Shown here: positions 8,810-21,579 of the stretch, in pieces | Layout: each line of letters opens with the position of its first letter | Position numbering within the stretch: the stretch's first letter is position 1 | Source of the DNA: Halostella pelagica | GTDB lineage: Archaea; Halobacteriota; Halobacteria; Halobacteriales; Natronoarchaeaceae | NCBI GenBank assembly: GCA_005954745.1 | Contig: CP040678.1 | Span: 1,426,001-1,490,000, forward strand | Length of the DNA: 64,000 bases | Reading direction: 5' to 3' | Made by a program: the position numbers and the translations under genes | The notes under the pieces: model-generated | The model's input: only the letters and a program-made list of their open reading frames with translations | Databases searched by the model: none | Told to the model about the DNA's origin: nothing

Positions 8810-10060
8810 ATGAAACGGGTTCGCGGTCGCCCACTCGGTGCCTGGGTCGTTCTCGCGACCGGGATCCTCTTCGGCGTCCGAACGGTCTATCTCATGCGCC
8901 AGGGCCGCGCGGACTGGCTCGCGCTCAACTACAAGGTGTACTACTACGCTGCGGAGGCCAGCATGGCCGGCGAACCCTTCTACGACGTGACGCCGCCAGG
9001 GTGGCCCGCGTACAAATACCTCTACCCGCCGGTGTCTATCCTGGCGTTTTACCCGTTCGCGCTGTCGGGTAGCTGGGTCCCTGGATTCGCCGTCCACACC
9101 GCCATCGCCGTGGCGACGGGCGTCGGCGGAGCGGTCCTGTTATGCCGGTACGTCGAGCGCGCCGGACAGTCGCTGTCCCGCCTCGACTACGGCCTCGTCG
9201 CCGGCTTTCTCGTTCTCTCGATTCACTCCGTGCCATCCGTGTTCTACGGGAACGTCAACGTCCAGTTAGCGGCGCTTACTGTCGTGGGGTTCGTCGCGCT
9301 CGACGCCGACCGAGAACTCGTCTCCGGCGTCGCCTTCGCACTCGCCGCGTTCATCAAGGTGTTTCCCGCGCTGTTCGGGGTCTGGTTCCTCCGGCGGCGG
9401 TCCTGGCGCGCCGTCGGCGCGGCGCTTTCGACCGGCGTCGGACTGCTTGCCCTCGGTATCCCCCTCTTCGGCGTCGAGACGACGCGGACCTACTTCGACG
9501 AAGCGCTGCTTCCGCGAAATCGAGCCGACACCTTCGCCGGCGGTCTCGACCCGAACGCGGCGTACATCACGCTCCGTCGGCCGCTCTCCGTCGCCTTTCC
9601 CGATACCGACCCGACTGTTCTGGTCGTCGTCCCGTTTCTCCTGCTCGCGCCCGTCGTCCTCTATCTCTACACGGGCCTGAACGACCGAACCGACCGCCTC
9701 GTCGCCGTTCACGGGACGGTTACGGCGACGCTGCTCGCGCTCCCGTCGTATTTCATCTACTACGTCTATCTGATTTTCCCGCTTGTCGCACTCCTCTATC
9801 TCATGGAAACGGGGCCGGCCCGGAAACTGTTCGTCGCCGGAGCCGTCCTCGCCAACTTCTCCTTTACTCTCAATAACGCGGAGAACGTGGTGCGACTGCT
9901 TCCCGAGGTCGTTCGGCCGACGCTGTTCGCGGTCATTCGGCCGGTGCTTACCCTCTCGACGCCGATAGAGTATGGAATGGTGCTAATGCTCGGAGCGTGC
10001 GTCGTCCACAGGGCGAGGCGAAACAGTTCGGTCAGAACAGACGCTTCAGCCGCGGCGTGA
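8810..10060 (+). CDS. GT87-like (DUF2029) integral-membrane glycosyltransferase
   Basis: 416 residues from ATG 8810 (MKRVRGRPLGAW); TATA-like bases at about 8780 favour this over the GTG at 8801. About ten transmembrane helices; a conserved extracellular loop FYDVTPPGWPAYKYLYPPV and the cytosolic IKVFPALFGVWFLRRRSW stretch are typical of the polyprenyl-linked mannosyltransferase-like GT-C family DUF2029. Probably transfers a sugar from a lipid carrier to cell-surface glycoconjugates (family inference). Its last 29 bases overlap the convergent J-domain gene. Confidence 0.85.
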   Translation: MKRVRGRPLGAWVVLATGILFGVRTVYLMRQGRADWLALNYKVYYYAAEASMAGEPFYDVTPPGWPAYKYLYPPVSILAFYPFALSGSWVPGFAVHTAIAVATGVGGAVLLCRYVERAGQSLSRLDYGLVAGFLVLSIHSVPSVFYGNVNVQLAALTVVGFVALDADRELVSGVAFALAAFIKVFPALFGVWFLRRRSWRAVGAALSTGVGLLALGIPLFGVETTRTYFDEALLPRNRADTFAGGLDPNAAYITLRRPLSVAFPDTDPTVLVVVPFLLLAPVVLYLYTGLNDRTDRLVAVHGTVTATLLALPSYFIYYVYLIFPLVALLYLMETGPARKLFVAGAVLANFSFTLNNAENVVRLLPEVVRPTLFAVIRPVLTLSTPIEYGMVLMLGACVVHRARRNSSVRTDASAAA

Positions 10061-11201
10061 CGAAGGCGTTGAACGGCAGTGCAACGACCGCACAGAGCGG
10101 CAGGACGCCGAACGCGACGACCGTCAGAACCGGGGAGTCGACGCCGGCGAGGTTCGCTACGAGGCCGACGGCCGGTGCCAGGACGGCGACGACGTAGAGG
10201 TACGTCGGCTGCCAGGCGAACGCTTTCCGCGTCGTGCGGACGACGACGAAGATGACGAGCGGCATGAGCACGGCCCCGGCGGCGATCAGGATTCCTGCCC
10301 CCGGTCGCCCCTCAACGAGCGCGCTCGACCGCACGAACCCTGACACCGACGTAAATCCGTACTCTCCTGTGAGCAGAGCACTACGGAGTGCGGAAACGTC
10401 CGTTCCGCTCGCGCCCACCTGCGCGGCGAACTCCCGTAGTGCGTCGATGTGTTCGCTAGCGTACAGGCCGATGCCGGCGACGTACACGAACGCCGTCAGA
10501 AACACGAGCGGCCACCCGTAGTTGAAAGAGCGGAGGCGCTCGACCAGGCCGGGCCCGTCAGCCGAGGTCGCGCCGCCGGTTCCGCCCGCTGTACCGGTCG
10601 CCGACCCTGTTTTCGTCTCCGACGCCGCCGAGCGGCCGGTGCGAGTCGATGCGCCCGTCGTTCCCGTCGCCGACCCCGTGTTCGTCCGAGTGTTCGTGCG
10701 CGTGCGTGTACTCGTCGACGCGTCGTTCGACGTTCCGGTGGAGGCACCGGTCGTTCCGGTCGTCGACGAACCGCTCGCCGCTCCGGGGTTCGTTCCGGAC
10801 GCAGTATCGGTCCCCCCGGCCCTCGCGGTCGTCGTGCGGCCGGTTCCAGCGCTGCCGGTCGACTTGCCTGCCCCAGCCGACGCCGTACTCGACGGTCCGG
10901 ACGCCGCGACCTCAGTTCCGCCGCTGCCCGAGTCCGTCGGGTTCCACTGATCCGGGTCCGGTAACCCCTCCAGACGCTTCGCCACGTAATTTTTGTGCCC
11001 CAACCGGTCGTACGCCTTTCGTTCGACCGGGTCGTTGAGGGTATCGTACCCCTTCTTGAGGGCGGTAAATTGGGCGGGGGCGCGGGGGTCGTCGTTCAGG
11101 TCCGGATGCACCTCCTGAACCCTGCTGCGGAACGCCTCTTTGATGTCCTCCTGGGAGGCGTCTTCGGGGACACCGAGGAGATCATAGAAATCGTACGTCA
11201 T
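10032..11201 (-). CDS. Membrane-bound J-domain (DnaJ-like) protein
   Basis: 389 residues. A canonical J domain occupies residues 1-65 (YDLLGVPEDASQEDIKEAFR, HPD at VHPDLND, then AYDRLG). A low-complexity Ser/Thr/Gly/Ala linker of roughly 130 residues follows, then about five transmembrane helices at the C-terminus. The J domain should stimulate an Hsp70 ATPase at the membrane; there are no zinc-finger or substrate-binding DnaJ domains, so this is not the general chaperone DnaJ. The linker DNA is repetitive (tandem GGTACGTC-like variants). Confidence 0.9.
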   Translation of the reverse strand: MTYDFYDLLGVPEDASQEDIKEAFRSRVQEVHPDLNDDPRAPAQFTALKKGYDTLNDPVERKAYDRLGHKNYVAKRLEGLPDPDQWNPTDSGSGGTEVAASGPSSTASAGAGKSTGSAGTGRTTTARAGGTDTASGTNPGAASGSSTTGTTGASTGTSNDASTSTRTRTNTRTNTGSATGTTGASTRTGRSAASETKTGSATGTAGGTGGATSADGPGLVERLRSFNYGWPLVFLTAFVYVAGIGLYASEHIDALREFAAQVGASGTDVSALRSALLTGEYGFTSVSGFVRSSALVEGRPGAGILIAAGAVLMPLVIFVVVRTTRKAFAWQPTYLYVVAVLAPAVGLVANLAGVDSPVLTVVAFGVLPLCAVVALPFNAFVTPRLKRLF

Positions 11202-11272
11202 AGAGAGTGTTCAGTGTCGGAAACGTACCCCCATCTTATATTTCCCCTGCAAATATTCTCTCCGAAAGTCGG

Positions 11273-12541
11273 TCAAAAATCAGTTAGTGACGCCTGTCCG
11301 GACGGTTCGTCGCCGACGTCGCTCCCGCTGGCCTCGGGAGTATCGTCCCCAGCGACACCGTCTGTCGTCGCCGCGTGCTCGCTCGCGCCGTCCCATCCGT
11401 CTAGGCTGGTCTGGTCGCCTGCGGCGAAACTCAGGTTCGAGACGCGGACCCCGACTTTCCGGACCGGTGCGTCGGAGAACTCACTGAGGAGATCGAGTGC
11501 CACCCTCTCGACGAGTTCCGGTTCGTCGACGGGACCGGGCAGCGACCGCGCCCTGGTGTTTACGTTGTACGGCGGCGTGACCGCTTTGATCCCGATAGTG
11601 CGGTACATCGCACCGTTGCGCCGAGCGCGGTCCGCCACGGCGCTGGCGAGGGTCCGAACCTGTTCGCGCTTCCGGTCGGCGTCGGTGACCGCCTCCGCGA
11701 ACGCAGACTCCCGCGAGAGACTCTTCGGATCGCCCGTCGGCGTCACCTCCCGGTCGTCCTCGCCGCGGGCGCGGTCGTACAGCTCGCGCCCGCGACTGTC
11801 GAATGCCGCTTCGAGCGTCCGCGGGTCCGTCTCGGCAATATCGCCCGCAGTGTGTACGTCCATGTCTCGCAGTTCTCTGGCGGTTACCGGACCGACGCCG
11901 TGGATCTCCTCGACGTCGAGCGGTGCCAGAAATTCCCGCAGTTCGTCCGGATGAACGACGACCAGTCCGTCCGGCTTGTCGCGGTCGCTCGCCACCTTCG
12001 CCGTGCTCATGTTCGGCGCGACGCCAACGCTCGCGACGACGCCGACCTCCCGCTCGATGCGGTTTTTGACGTGGCGTGCGAAGCCGTCGGCTACGTCCCA
12101 GGCCGTGCGGTCGGTAACGTCCAGGTACGCTTCGTCGATACTGACCTCACGGACGACATCTGCGCACTCGTGGAGGATCTCCTTTACGTCCGCGCTCACC
12201 GACTCGTAAAAGTCCATATCGACGGTGCGGTAGTAGCCCGCATCGTCGAGGTCGGAGTCCTCGGAGGCGGCGGATCTGCGAGGTAGCCGCTCCAGCGCGG
12301 TCGTGATCGCCTGGGCACTCTCAACGCCGTACTCTCGGGCCTCGTAGCTCGCCGTGGCGACGGCCCCCACATCGTCTCCGGGCTCGTACCCCATCCCGAC
12401 GACGACGGGTTCGCCGCGGAGTTCGGGCTCGCGCAGTCGCTCGCAGGACGCGTAGAAACAGTCCATGTCGACGTGGAGGACGATCCGGTTGCCGTCCTCC
12501 TTGGGGACGCCCGGCAGCCGCGGCCTGTCGCCCTCCGCCAT
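11273..12541 (-). CDS. dinB: DNA polymerase IV (Y-family translesion polymerase)
   Basis: 422 residues from ATG 12541 (MAEGDRPRLPGVPKE); a TTAATTG element about 30 bases upstream fits a leaderless start, and the frame's extension to 13147 is antisense to the ggt gene. Palm motifs DMDCFYASCE and SIDEAYLD carry the catalytic acids; a helix-hairpin-helix EEIHGVGPVTARELRDM follows, and the little-finger domain is complete. The extreme C-terminus QASLTDF is a PCNA-interacting box. Performs error-prone bypass synthesis at lesions. Divergent from ggt with a 72-base shared promoter region. Confidence 0.95.
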   Translation of the reverse strand: MAEGDRPRLPGVPKEDGNRIVLHVDMDCFYASCERLREPELRGEPVVVGMGYEPGDDVGAVATASYEAREYGVESAQAITTALERLPRRSAASEDSDLDDAGYYRTVDMDFYESVSADVKEILHECADVVREVSIDEAYLDVTDRTAWDVADGFARHVKNRIEREVGVVASVGVAPNMSTAKVASDRDKPDGLVVVHPDELREFLAPLDVEEIHGVGPVTARELRDMDVHTAGDIAETDPRTLEAAFDSRGRELYDRARGEDDREVTPTGDPKSLSRESAFAEAVTDADRKREQVRTLASAVADRARRNGAMYRTIGIKAVTPPYNVNTRARSLPGPVDEPELVERVALDLLSEFSDAPVRKVGVRVSNLSFAAGDQTSLDGWDGASEHAATTDGVAGDDTPEASGSDVGDEPSGQASLTDF

Positions 12542-12613
12542 GTCAGTGCGTTGGGGGACGAGCGCAATTAAGACCGTCGCCGCTCCTTTCACCGTTCGCG
12601 AGGTACGATACCT

Positions 12614-14236
12614 ATGGACACACCGGATCTCGATCGATTCGACTCCCGTCGGTCGACGGTCTACGCGCCCAACGGCGTCGTCGCGACCAGCCAGCCGCTC
12701 GCCGCCCAAGCGGGTGTCGCGACGCTCCGGGACGGCGGCAACGCCTTCGATGCCGCGGTGGCGACCGCGGCCGCCCTCAACGTCGTCGAACCCACGAGCA
12801 CCGGTCTCGGCGGCGACGTGTTCGCGCTGTACCGCACGGCGGACAACGACGTCGGGGCGATGCGCAGCTGCGGCGGCGCGCCCGGCGATGCCACTATCGA
12901 AGCCGTTCGGTCGGCGGTTGCCGAAACCGAATCCGTCGAACCGGCCGATGCGGCGATGCCGGAACGCGGTCCGCACACGGTGACGGTCCCCGGAACCGCC
13001 CGCGGGTGGGAGGCGACGCTGGACGAACTCGGCACTATCTCCCTCACCGAGGCGCTCCGTCCGGCGATCCGGTACGCCCTCGACGGCTATCCGGTGACGG
13101 AAGTGATCGCCCATCACTGGGCGGCCGCCGAGGACATTTTTGATCACGCGAACGCGCGCGAGGCCTATCTCTTCGACGGCGACGCGCCGACCGTGGGAGA
13201 CACCGTCCGACTACCGCAACTCGGGCGTTCGATGGAGCGCATCGCCGACCGCGGTGCCGACGCGGTGTACGAGGGAGACATCGCCGACGCTATCGTCGAG
13301 GAAGTCCGGACACGCGGCGGCCTCCTCACACGGGAGGACCTCGCCGCGTTCGAACCGGAGTTCGTCGACCCCATCAGCACGACGTACTGCGGGACTGAGG
13401 TGTACGAACTCCCCCCGAACAACCAGGGCCTCATCGCCCTCGAAGCGCTCAACATCGCCGAGGAACTCGGTGCAGGCGACCATCCCATCGACTCCCCGGA
13501 CCGCGTTCACTACTTCACCGAGGCGCTGAAACTCGCCTTTCACGACGGTCACCGCTACATTACCGACCCGGAGTACGAGAACGTTCCGCACCTACACAGC
13601 AAGGCGTACGCCGCGGAACGCGCGACCGCTGTCGGCGAGACGGCGCTTTCGGACATCGACGTCGGCGTACCGAACGCCAACGCCGAGGACGCCGACACCG
13701 TACTGCTCACTGTGGCCGACGACGACGGGAACCTCGTCGCCTTCATCAACTCCCGGTTCGCCGGGTTCGGCAGCGGACTCGTCGCGGGAGACACCGGTAT
13801 CGCGCTGCAGAACCGCGGCGCGTCGTTCTCGCTCGATCCCGATCATCCCAATCACCTCGAACCCGGGAAGCGACCGTTCCACACGCTCGTTCCCGCCGTC
13901 GCGAAGTTCGACGAAGACGATTGGGCTGCCTTCGGCGTCATGGGCGGGTTCATGCAACCGCAGGGGCACGTGCAAGTCATCTCAAATCTCGTTGACTACG
14001 ACCTCCCGCTTCAGGCGGCGCTCGACCGTCCCCGGTTTCGGTACCGCGAGGACGGCAGTCTCGCCGTCGAGGAACGGATGACCGACACCGTCCCGACCAA
14101 GCTCGCGCGGAAGGGCCACGACGTGTCGATCCTCGAACCGTCGCTGTTCGGCGGCGCGCAGATCGTCAGGAACGACCGGGGGACGCTCTCGGGAGCGACC
14201 GAACCACGGAAAGACGGCGTCGCTCTCGGGTACTAA
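12614..14236 (+). CDS. ggt: Gamma-glutamyltranspeptidase family protein
   Basis: 540 residues, an Ntn hydrolase precursor. Signatures: GGNAFDAAVATAAALNVVEP, STGLGGDVFALY, and the self-cleavage site before Thr362 in AEDADTVLLTVADDDGN, where Thr becomes the N-terminal nucleophile. PPNNQGLIALEALN is also family-typical. No signal peptide is visible, so the enzyme is probably cytosolic, which is common in archaeal members; the true substrate may be gamma-glutamylcysteine or another acyl compound rather than glutathione. Its 3' end converges on the rRNA terminator. Confidence 0.93.
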   Translation: MDTPDLDRFDSRRSTVYAPNGVVATSQPLAAQAGVATLRDGGNAFDAAVATAAALNVVEPTSTGLGGDVFALYRTADNDVGAMRSCGGAPGDATIEAVRSAVAETESVEPADAAMPERGPHTVTVPGTARGWEATLDELGTISLTEALRPAIRYALDGYPVTEVIAHHWAAAEDIFDHANAREAYLFDGDAPTVGDTVRLPQLGRSMERIADRGADAVYEGDIADAIVEEVRTRGGLLTREDLAAFEPEFVDPISTTYCGTEVYELPPNNQGLIALEALNIAEELGAGDHPIDSPDRVHYFTEALKLAFHDGHRYITDPEYENVPHLHSKAYAAERATAVGETALSDIDVGVPNANAEDADTVLLTVADDDGNLVAFINSRFAGFGSGLVAGDTGIALQNRGASFSLDPDHPNHLEPGKRPFHTLVPAVAKFDEDDWAAFGVMGGFMQPQGHVQVISNLVDYDLPLQAALDRPRFRYREDGSLAVEERMTDTVPTKLARKGHDVSILEPSLFGGAQIVRNDRGTLSGATEPRKDGVALGY

Positions 14237-14290
14237 AATGATGATGCGATGCCGCCCGCGTGCGGTGTGGCCGTCGCTCGCGGTCGATAT

Positions 14291-14323
14291 GAAAAAAGCC
14301 CATCCGGCGGAGCCGGACGGGCT
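14291..14323 (-). terminator. Intrinsic terminator of the rRNA operon
   Basis: On the minus strand, directly after 5S rRNA, AGCCCGTCCGGC pairs with GCCGGATGGGCT (12 pairs, one G-T) around a three-base loop, followed by a run of six T. No tRNA-Cys gene lies between 5S and this hairpin, unlike many haloarchaeal rRNA operons. Confidence 0.85.
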
Positions 14324-14336
14324 AGTAGTATGAGTG

Positions 14337-14458
14337 GGTGGCGGCGAACCGGATTTCCCAGAGACTCGCGTACTCCAGTACTCGCCGGAACGCTAGTGGG
14401 CTTAACGACCGTGTTCGGGATGGGTACGGGTGGAACCCCACTGCTATGGCCGCCGTAA
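14337..14458 (-). rRNA. rrf: 5S ribosomal RNA
   Basis: About 122 bases. The minus strand shows the conserved helix I ends (TTACGGCGGCC at the 5' end, GGTTCGCCGCC at the 3' end), and loop sequences CCCGTACCCATCCCGAACACGG and GGCGAGTACTGGAGT-like stretches in the expected order. It is the last gene of the operon. Ends are set by helix I pairing and could shift by a base or two. Confidence 0.95.
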
Positions 14459-14518
14459 CGCCGACCCACGGAGTCGAACCGTGGTGGTATACCGATATCG
14501 GTGGTATGAAACCGTAAT

Positions 14519-14552
14519 GTACGTGCAATCCAGGTAACGCCTGGACCCGTTC
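14519..14552 (-). other. 23S rRNA processing stem, 3' arm
   Basis: The transcript of this stretch (GAACGGGTCCAGG...CTGGATTGCACGTAC) is complementary to 17532-17565, forming a long helix that closes the pre-23S loop; the mismatched middle fits a bulge-helix-bulge cut by the archaeal splicing endonuclease. Known for haloarchaeal rRNA operons; pairing read directly here. Confidence 0.8.
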
Positions 14553-14585
14553 GTGGGTACAGTGCGATGAGTGTGTGGCGTCGAT

Positions 14586-17482
<2,897 letters not shown>

Positions 17483-17531
17483 GTGGTGCACTACCATGGT
17501 GGTAGTGCGATATATTGTCACTGTGACCCGG

Positions 17532-17565
17532 GAACGGGTCCAGTGGACGTCTGGATTGCACGTAC
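17532..17565 (-). other. 23S rRNA processing stem, 5' arm
   Basis: Transcribed before 23S; complementary to the arm at 14519-14552 (for example CTGGATTGCACGTAC on the plus strand here against its reverse complement there). Lies between tRNA-Ala and 23S rRNA. Confidence 0.8.
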
Positions 17566-17721
17566 ACACGGCCTCATCACACGCCCCTGGGTGTCACCGG
17601 GGGCGTATTCAACCCTTCCCAACCGCGCTTGCGCGGGATGGTGCATCGGTTCGTTCGGATTCAATCGTAGCGGAGTAACCCACTTAAGGGCAACGGTTCC
17701 GTACGACGAATTCGAACAGCA

Positions 17722-17793
17722 TGGACCCACTGGGATTCGAACCCAGGGCGTCCTCCTTGCAAAGGAGGCACTCTACCGCTGAGCTATGGGCCC
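17722..17793 (-). tRNA. tRNA-Ala (anticodon TGC) in the 16S-23S spacer
   Basis: 72 bases, cloverleaf readable: acceptor GGGCCCA pairs with TGGGTCC, D arm GCTC...GAGT, anticodon arm CTCCT-TTGCAAG-GAGGA with TGC, T arm CTGGG-TTCGAAT-CCCAG, discriminator A. Position between 16S and 23S is standard for haloarchaea. CCA is not encoded. Confidence 0.97.
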
Positions 17794-17813
17794 ACCTCCC
17801 TTCCGGGAGGAGC

Positions 17814-17850
17814 GTTAGCCTTGGTAGTTCTAAGGTGCCCGATCGGTTGC
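17814..17850 (-). other. 16S rRNA processing stem, 3' arm
   Basis: 37 bases whose reverse complement matches 19477-19513 at both ends (GTTAGCCTTGGTAGTTC outer arm, CCGATCGG inner arm) with a mismatched centre of about seven bases, as expected for a bulge-helix-bulge processing site. Confidence 0.82.
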
Positions 17851-17913
17851 AGGGCGGTGGTTGACGAATACGGACGAAGGTGAGCCACCCGCGTCGGGGT
17901 GGTCTCGGGTCGT

Positions 17914-19384
<1,471 letters not shown>

Positions 19385-19476
19385 GTACCTGGCCACAAGG
19401 GCCAGGGGGCGTGGCGGGTATACTCAGACGAGTATACACCATCTTGCGTGGTCCGTAATTCGGCGACAACCGGATC

Positions 19477-19513
19477 GCGACCGATCGGGTGTCACCGAAC
19501 TACCAAGGCTAAC
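19477..19513 (-). other. 16S rRNA processing stem, 5' arm
   Basis: In the leader about 95 bases before the mature 16S end; pairs with 17814-17850 to close the pre-16S loop. Ends match perfectly over 16 and 10 bases; the centre forms the putative bulge-helix-bulge. Confidence 0.82.
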
Positions 19514-19590
19514 ATCAGATCCCATCGTGTACGGCGGACCGCAGGGGTGGAATCCTCATGTCCTTCGGACTTCATTGTAGTGGACGACGG

Positions 19591-19603
19591 GTACATAAAC
19601 CCG
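19591..19603 (-). promoter_or_regulatory. rRNA promoter, proximal copy
   Basis: Minus strand GGGTTTATGTAC with TCGAC just upstream and ACTACAATGAAGTCCGAAG about 25 bases downstream, where the transcript should begin. Same arrangement as the two copies upstream. The GGGTTTA-GTACC core is the known haloarchaeal rRNA box A (TATA) element. Confidence 0.8.
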
Positions 19604-19691
19604 TCGAACCCACCTGCGGACATCGGTCCGCGGGAAGTCCGAGGCGGGACGTCCCGCCTCACTTCTTCGGACTAATTTGTAGAGTCGGAAG

Positions 19692-19704
19692 GGTACATAA
19701 ACCC
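19692..19704 (-). promoter_or_regulatory. rRNA promoter, middle copy
   Basis: Minus strand GGGTTTATGTACC preceded by TCGAA and followed by TCTACAAATTAGTCCGAAG; 101 bases upstream of the proximal copy and clearly homologous to it. Confidence 0.8.
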
Positions 19705-19808
19705 TTCGACCCAGCTCCGTCGGACCGAAGCCCGACAGAACCCCGGGAGGGCGGCACGATGCTCGCCAACTCGGCGTCCGAGTACGGACTCGATTGTAGA
19801 GTACTTAG

Positions 19809-19820
19809 GTACTTAAACCC
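19809..19820 (-). promoter_or_regulatory. rRNA promoter, distal copy
   Basis: Minus strand GGGTTTAAGTAC followed by TCTACAATCGAGTCCG; third member of the tandem series, 117 bases upstream of the middle copy. A weaker fourth candidate, GGCCTTTTATGATTACC, lies at 19922-19938. Confidence 0.78.
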
Positions 19821-20023
19821 GTTCATCTTCGGTCGGCCCGTAGTAGTCCGAAATTCACCTGGAGGGACGAGGAATCTCTCGCCCTCCGCGTGTGTTTCGT
19901 CGCATCCTATTCGAGGCGAGGTAATCATAAAAGGCCGTCGAATCGGTTACTATGCAATTAACGTTCCTGTAGTATGTTGGTAATGTTCGGAATCGACGAA
20001 AGAGATAGATGTGTGCGGGCTGA

Positions 20024-20665
20024 ATGGAGACACGAACACGTCGGTCCTTGGGAATCATGGATATCGAAGCCCTGCGTGAGAGCGGTAGCGAACAGATCCA
20101 CACCGTCGCGAGCGCACTCGACCTGCCTGACAGTGTGTGTGAAACTGGATACGCCATCTTCCACCAGGTGTACACGCCTGAAACACAGCAAGGGAGACCC
20201 TGTGACGTGATCGCCACGGCGGCTCTGTATCTGGCGTGCAAGCAAGAGAACGTTCCCGTCCATCCGACAGATATCGCCGAAGAGGCTGACCTCCAGGAGA
20301 AGTATCTCTACAGGCGCTCGAAGTGGATCCAGTCGGAGTTAGGAACGCGGATCCAGTCGTTCAACCCGAACGACTACGTCGACGAGTACTGCGAACAGCT
20401 CGGCCTTCCCGATGAAACGCGAGAGCTGGCTCAGAACATCGTCACCGTCACCACCGACCGAGGACTGGCCTCCGGTAAGTCGCCGCGAGGATTCGCCGCC
20501 GCTGCAGTGTACTACGCTGCGACGGTTCACAAGGAAGACTGTACGCAGGGTGACGTCCACGAGATCGCGGACGTGAGCAAAATCACGATACGGAACCGCT
20601 ACCAGGAACAGGCGGAGGCGGTCGGCGACCTACTGTCGGACGGGGGCGAACTCGCGGCGGATTAA
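20024..20665 (+). CDS. TFIIB/TFB core-domain protein lacking the N-terminal zinc ribbon
   Basis: 213 residues. Two cyclin-like repeats typical of TFB are visible: IATAALYLACKQENVPVHPTDIA and the second FAAAAVYYAATVHKEDCTQGDV with TIRNRYQEQ, the latter matching the TFB DNA/TBP-binding repeat. A normal TFB begins with a CxxC zinc ribbon and B-reader; here the repeats start within about 25 residues of the start, so RNA polymerase recruitment is doubtful. ATG 20024 fits a leaderless start; ATG 20057 is an alternative. Divergent from the rRNA promoters. Confidence 0.88.
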   Translation: METRTRRSLGIMDIEALRESGSEQIHTVASALDLPDSVCETGYAIFHQVYTPETQQGRPCDVIATAALYLACKQENVPVHPTDIAEEADLQEKYLYRRSKWIQSELGTRIQSFNPNDYVDEYCEQLGLPDETRELAQNIVTVTTDRGLASGKSPRGFAAAAVYYAATVHKEDCTQGDVHEIADVSKITIRNRYQEQAEAVGDLLSDGGELAAD

Positions 20666-21441
20666 TCGCCGTGAGCCAGATCGCTCGCTCGTTCGACCTG
20701 CGTCCCGTTGTACCGACACTGTTCGAGCGCGTGTTTCGCCGCCATACCGGCCTCGTGTGCGTTGCTCGCACGTCCAACGCCGACCTGTAAGTCCACGTCC
20801 ACGCTCTCCGCGACGTGGTCGATGGCGTCCTGATACTCTGTGGCGTCGAGGTCCGGGCAGGTGGCGATGACGTTGTCGCCGCCCACGAAGAACGAGAGCG
20901 ATTCGTGCGCGCGACGCATGTAACGCATGAGTTCCGCGTACCCCTGCTCGATAGTGATGAACGAGTCGAAGGCGTTGAGTTCGTCGGTGTACTTTCCGGT
21001 TGCGTTGATCACGTCGAAATGTGCGATCTGAACGTCGTCGTCGCTCCGTTCGAGATCAGAGAGCGGCTCTCCGCGGAGGATCTCTCTGCGGCCTTTGTCC
21101 TGTGCGCTCCCGGCGTCCTGTAACTGTGCAGTCGCATCGTCGAGCGCCGCGACCGGTGATGGGGCTGCAGCGACGCTGAGACTGATAGAGACCGGATATC
21201 GGTTCCCAATAGACTCCTGAACGCGCGCGTGGTCGTCGATATCCAGACCGTTCGTCACCGCGATCATATTGTCGAATCGGGTGAAGAACACGTACCCGTC
21301 GCGGTTGCCGACCAGTTGCGATAGGTCGGCGTAGAGGCGGGACTGCATCGTCTGGAGATCGACCTCGCGTCGCGGTTCCGGAGTCACCGTCCAGGGACCG
21401 TAATTATCGATCTGAACGAGTGTTACCTGAGTGTTCGCCAC
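20662..21441 (-). CDS. gch3: GTP cyclohydrolase III (IIa, ArfA-type)
   Basis: 259 residues from GTG 21441 (start VANTQVTLVQIDNYGPWTVT read as Met); the frame's extension to 21561 precedes the universally conserved N-terminus. The family's QIDNYGPWT opening, two ferredoxin-like/GGDEF-related halves (FTRFDNMIAVTNG and FFVGGDNVIATCPD) are present. It converts GTP to the formylamino-pyrimidine used for archaeal riboflavin/F420 biosynthesis. Overlaps the convergent TFB-like gene by four bases. Confidence 0.95.
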   Translation of the reverse strand: MANTQVTLVQIDNYGPWTVTPEPRREVDLQTMQSRLYADLSQLVGNRDGYVFFTRFDNMIAVTNGLDIDDHARVQESIGNRYPVSISLSVAAAPSPVAALDDATAQLQDAGSAQDKGRREILRGEPLSDLERSDDDVQIAHFDVINATGKYTDELNAFDSFITIEQGYAELMRYMRRAHESLSFFVGGDNVIATCPDLDATEYQDAIDHVAESVDVDLQVGVGRASNAHEAGMAAKHALEQCRYNGTQVERASDLAHGD

Positions 21442-21579
21442 GATGAGCGGTGCTATGGTGTACTCCCTTATTCCAGTATTGATTGACATCAGGCTGGGAC
21501 CGACCCCCTCGACCACCACTGCCCGCTCGCGTTCAGCGACGTACAAAATCATACCCGTCACGCGCGCGTACGCGAAACC

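Noticed and set aside
9142-9876. 244-codon plus frame inside the GT87-like gene
   Set aside because: Arg-rich shadow in another frame of a clear membrane protein.
11273-13147. Very long minus frame extending DNA polymerase IV to 624 residues
   Set aside because: The extra 200 residues are antisense to the start of ggt, Arg/Gly-rich and unlike Y-family N-termini; the homologous start is at 12541 with a TATA box upstream.
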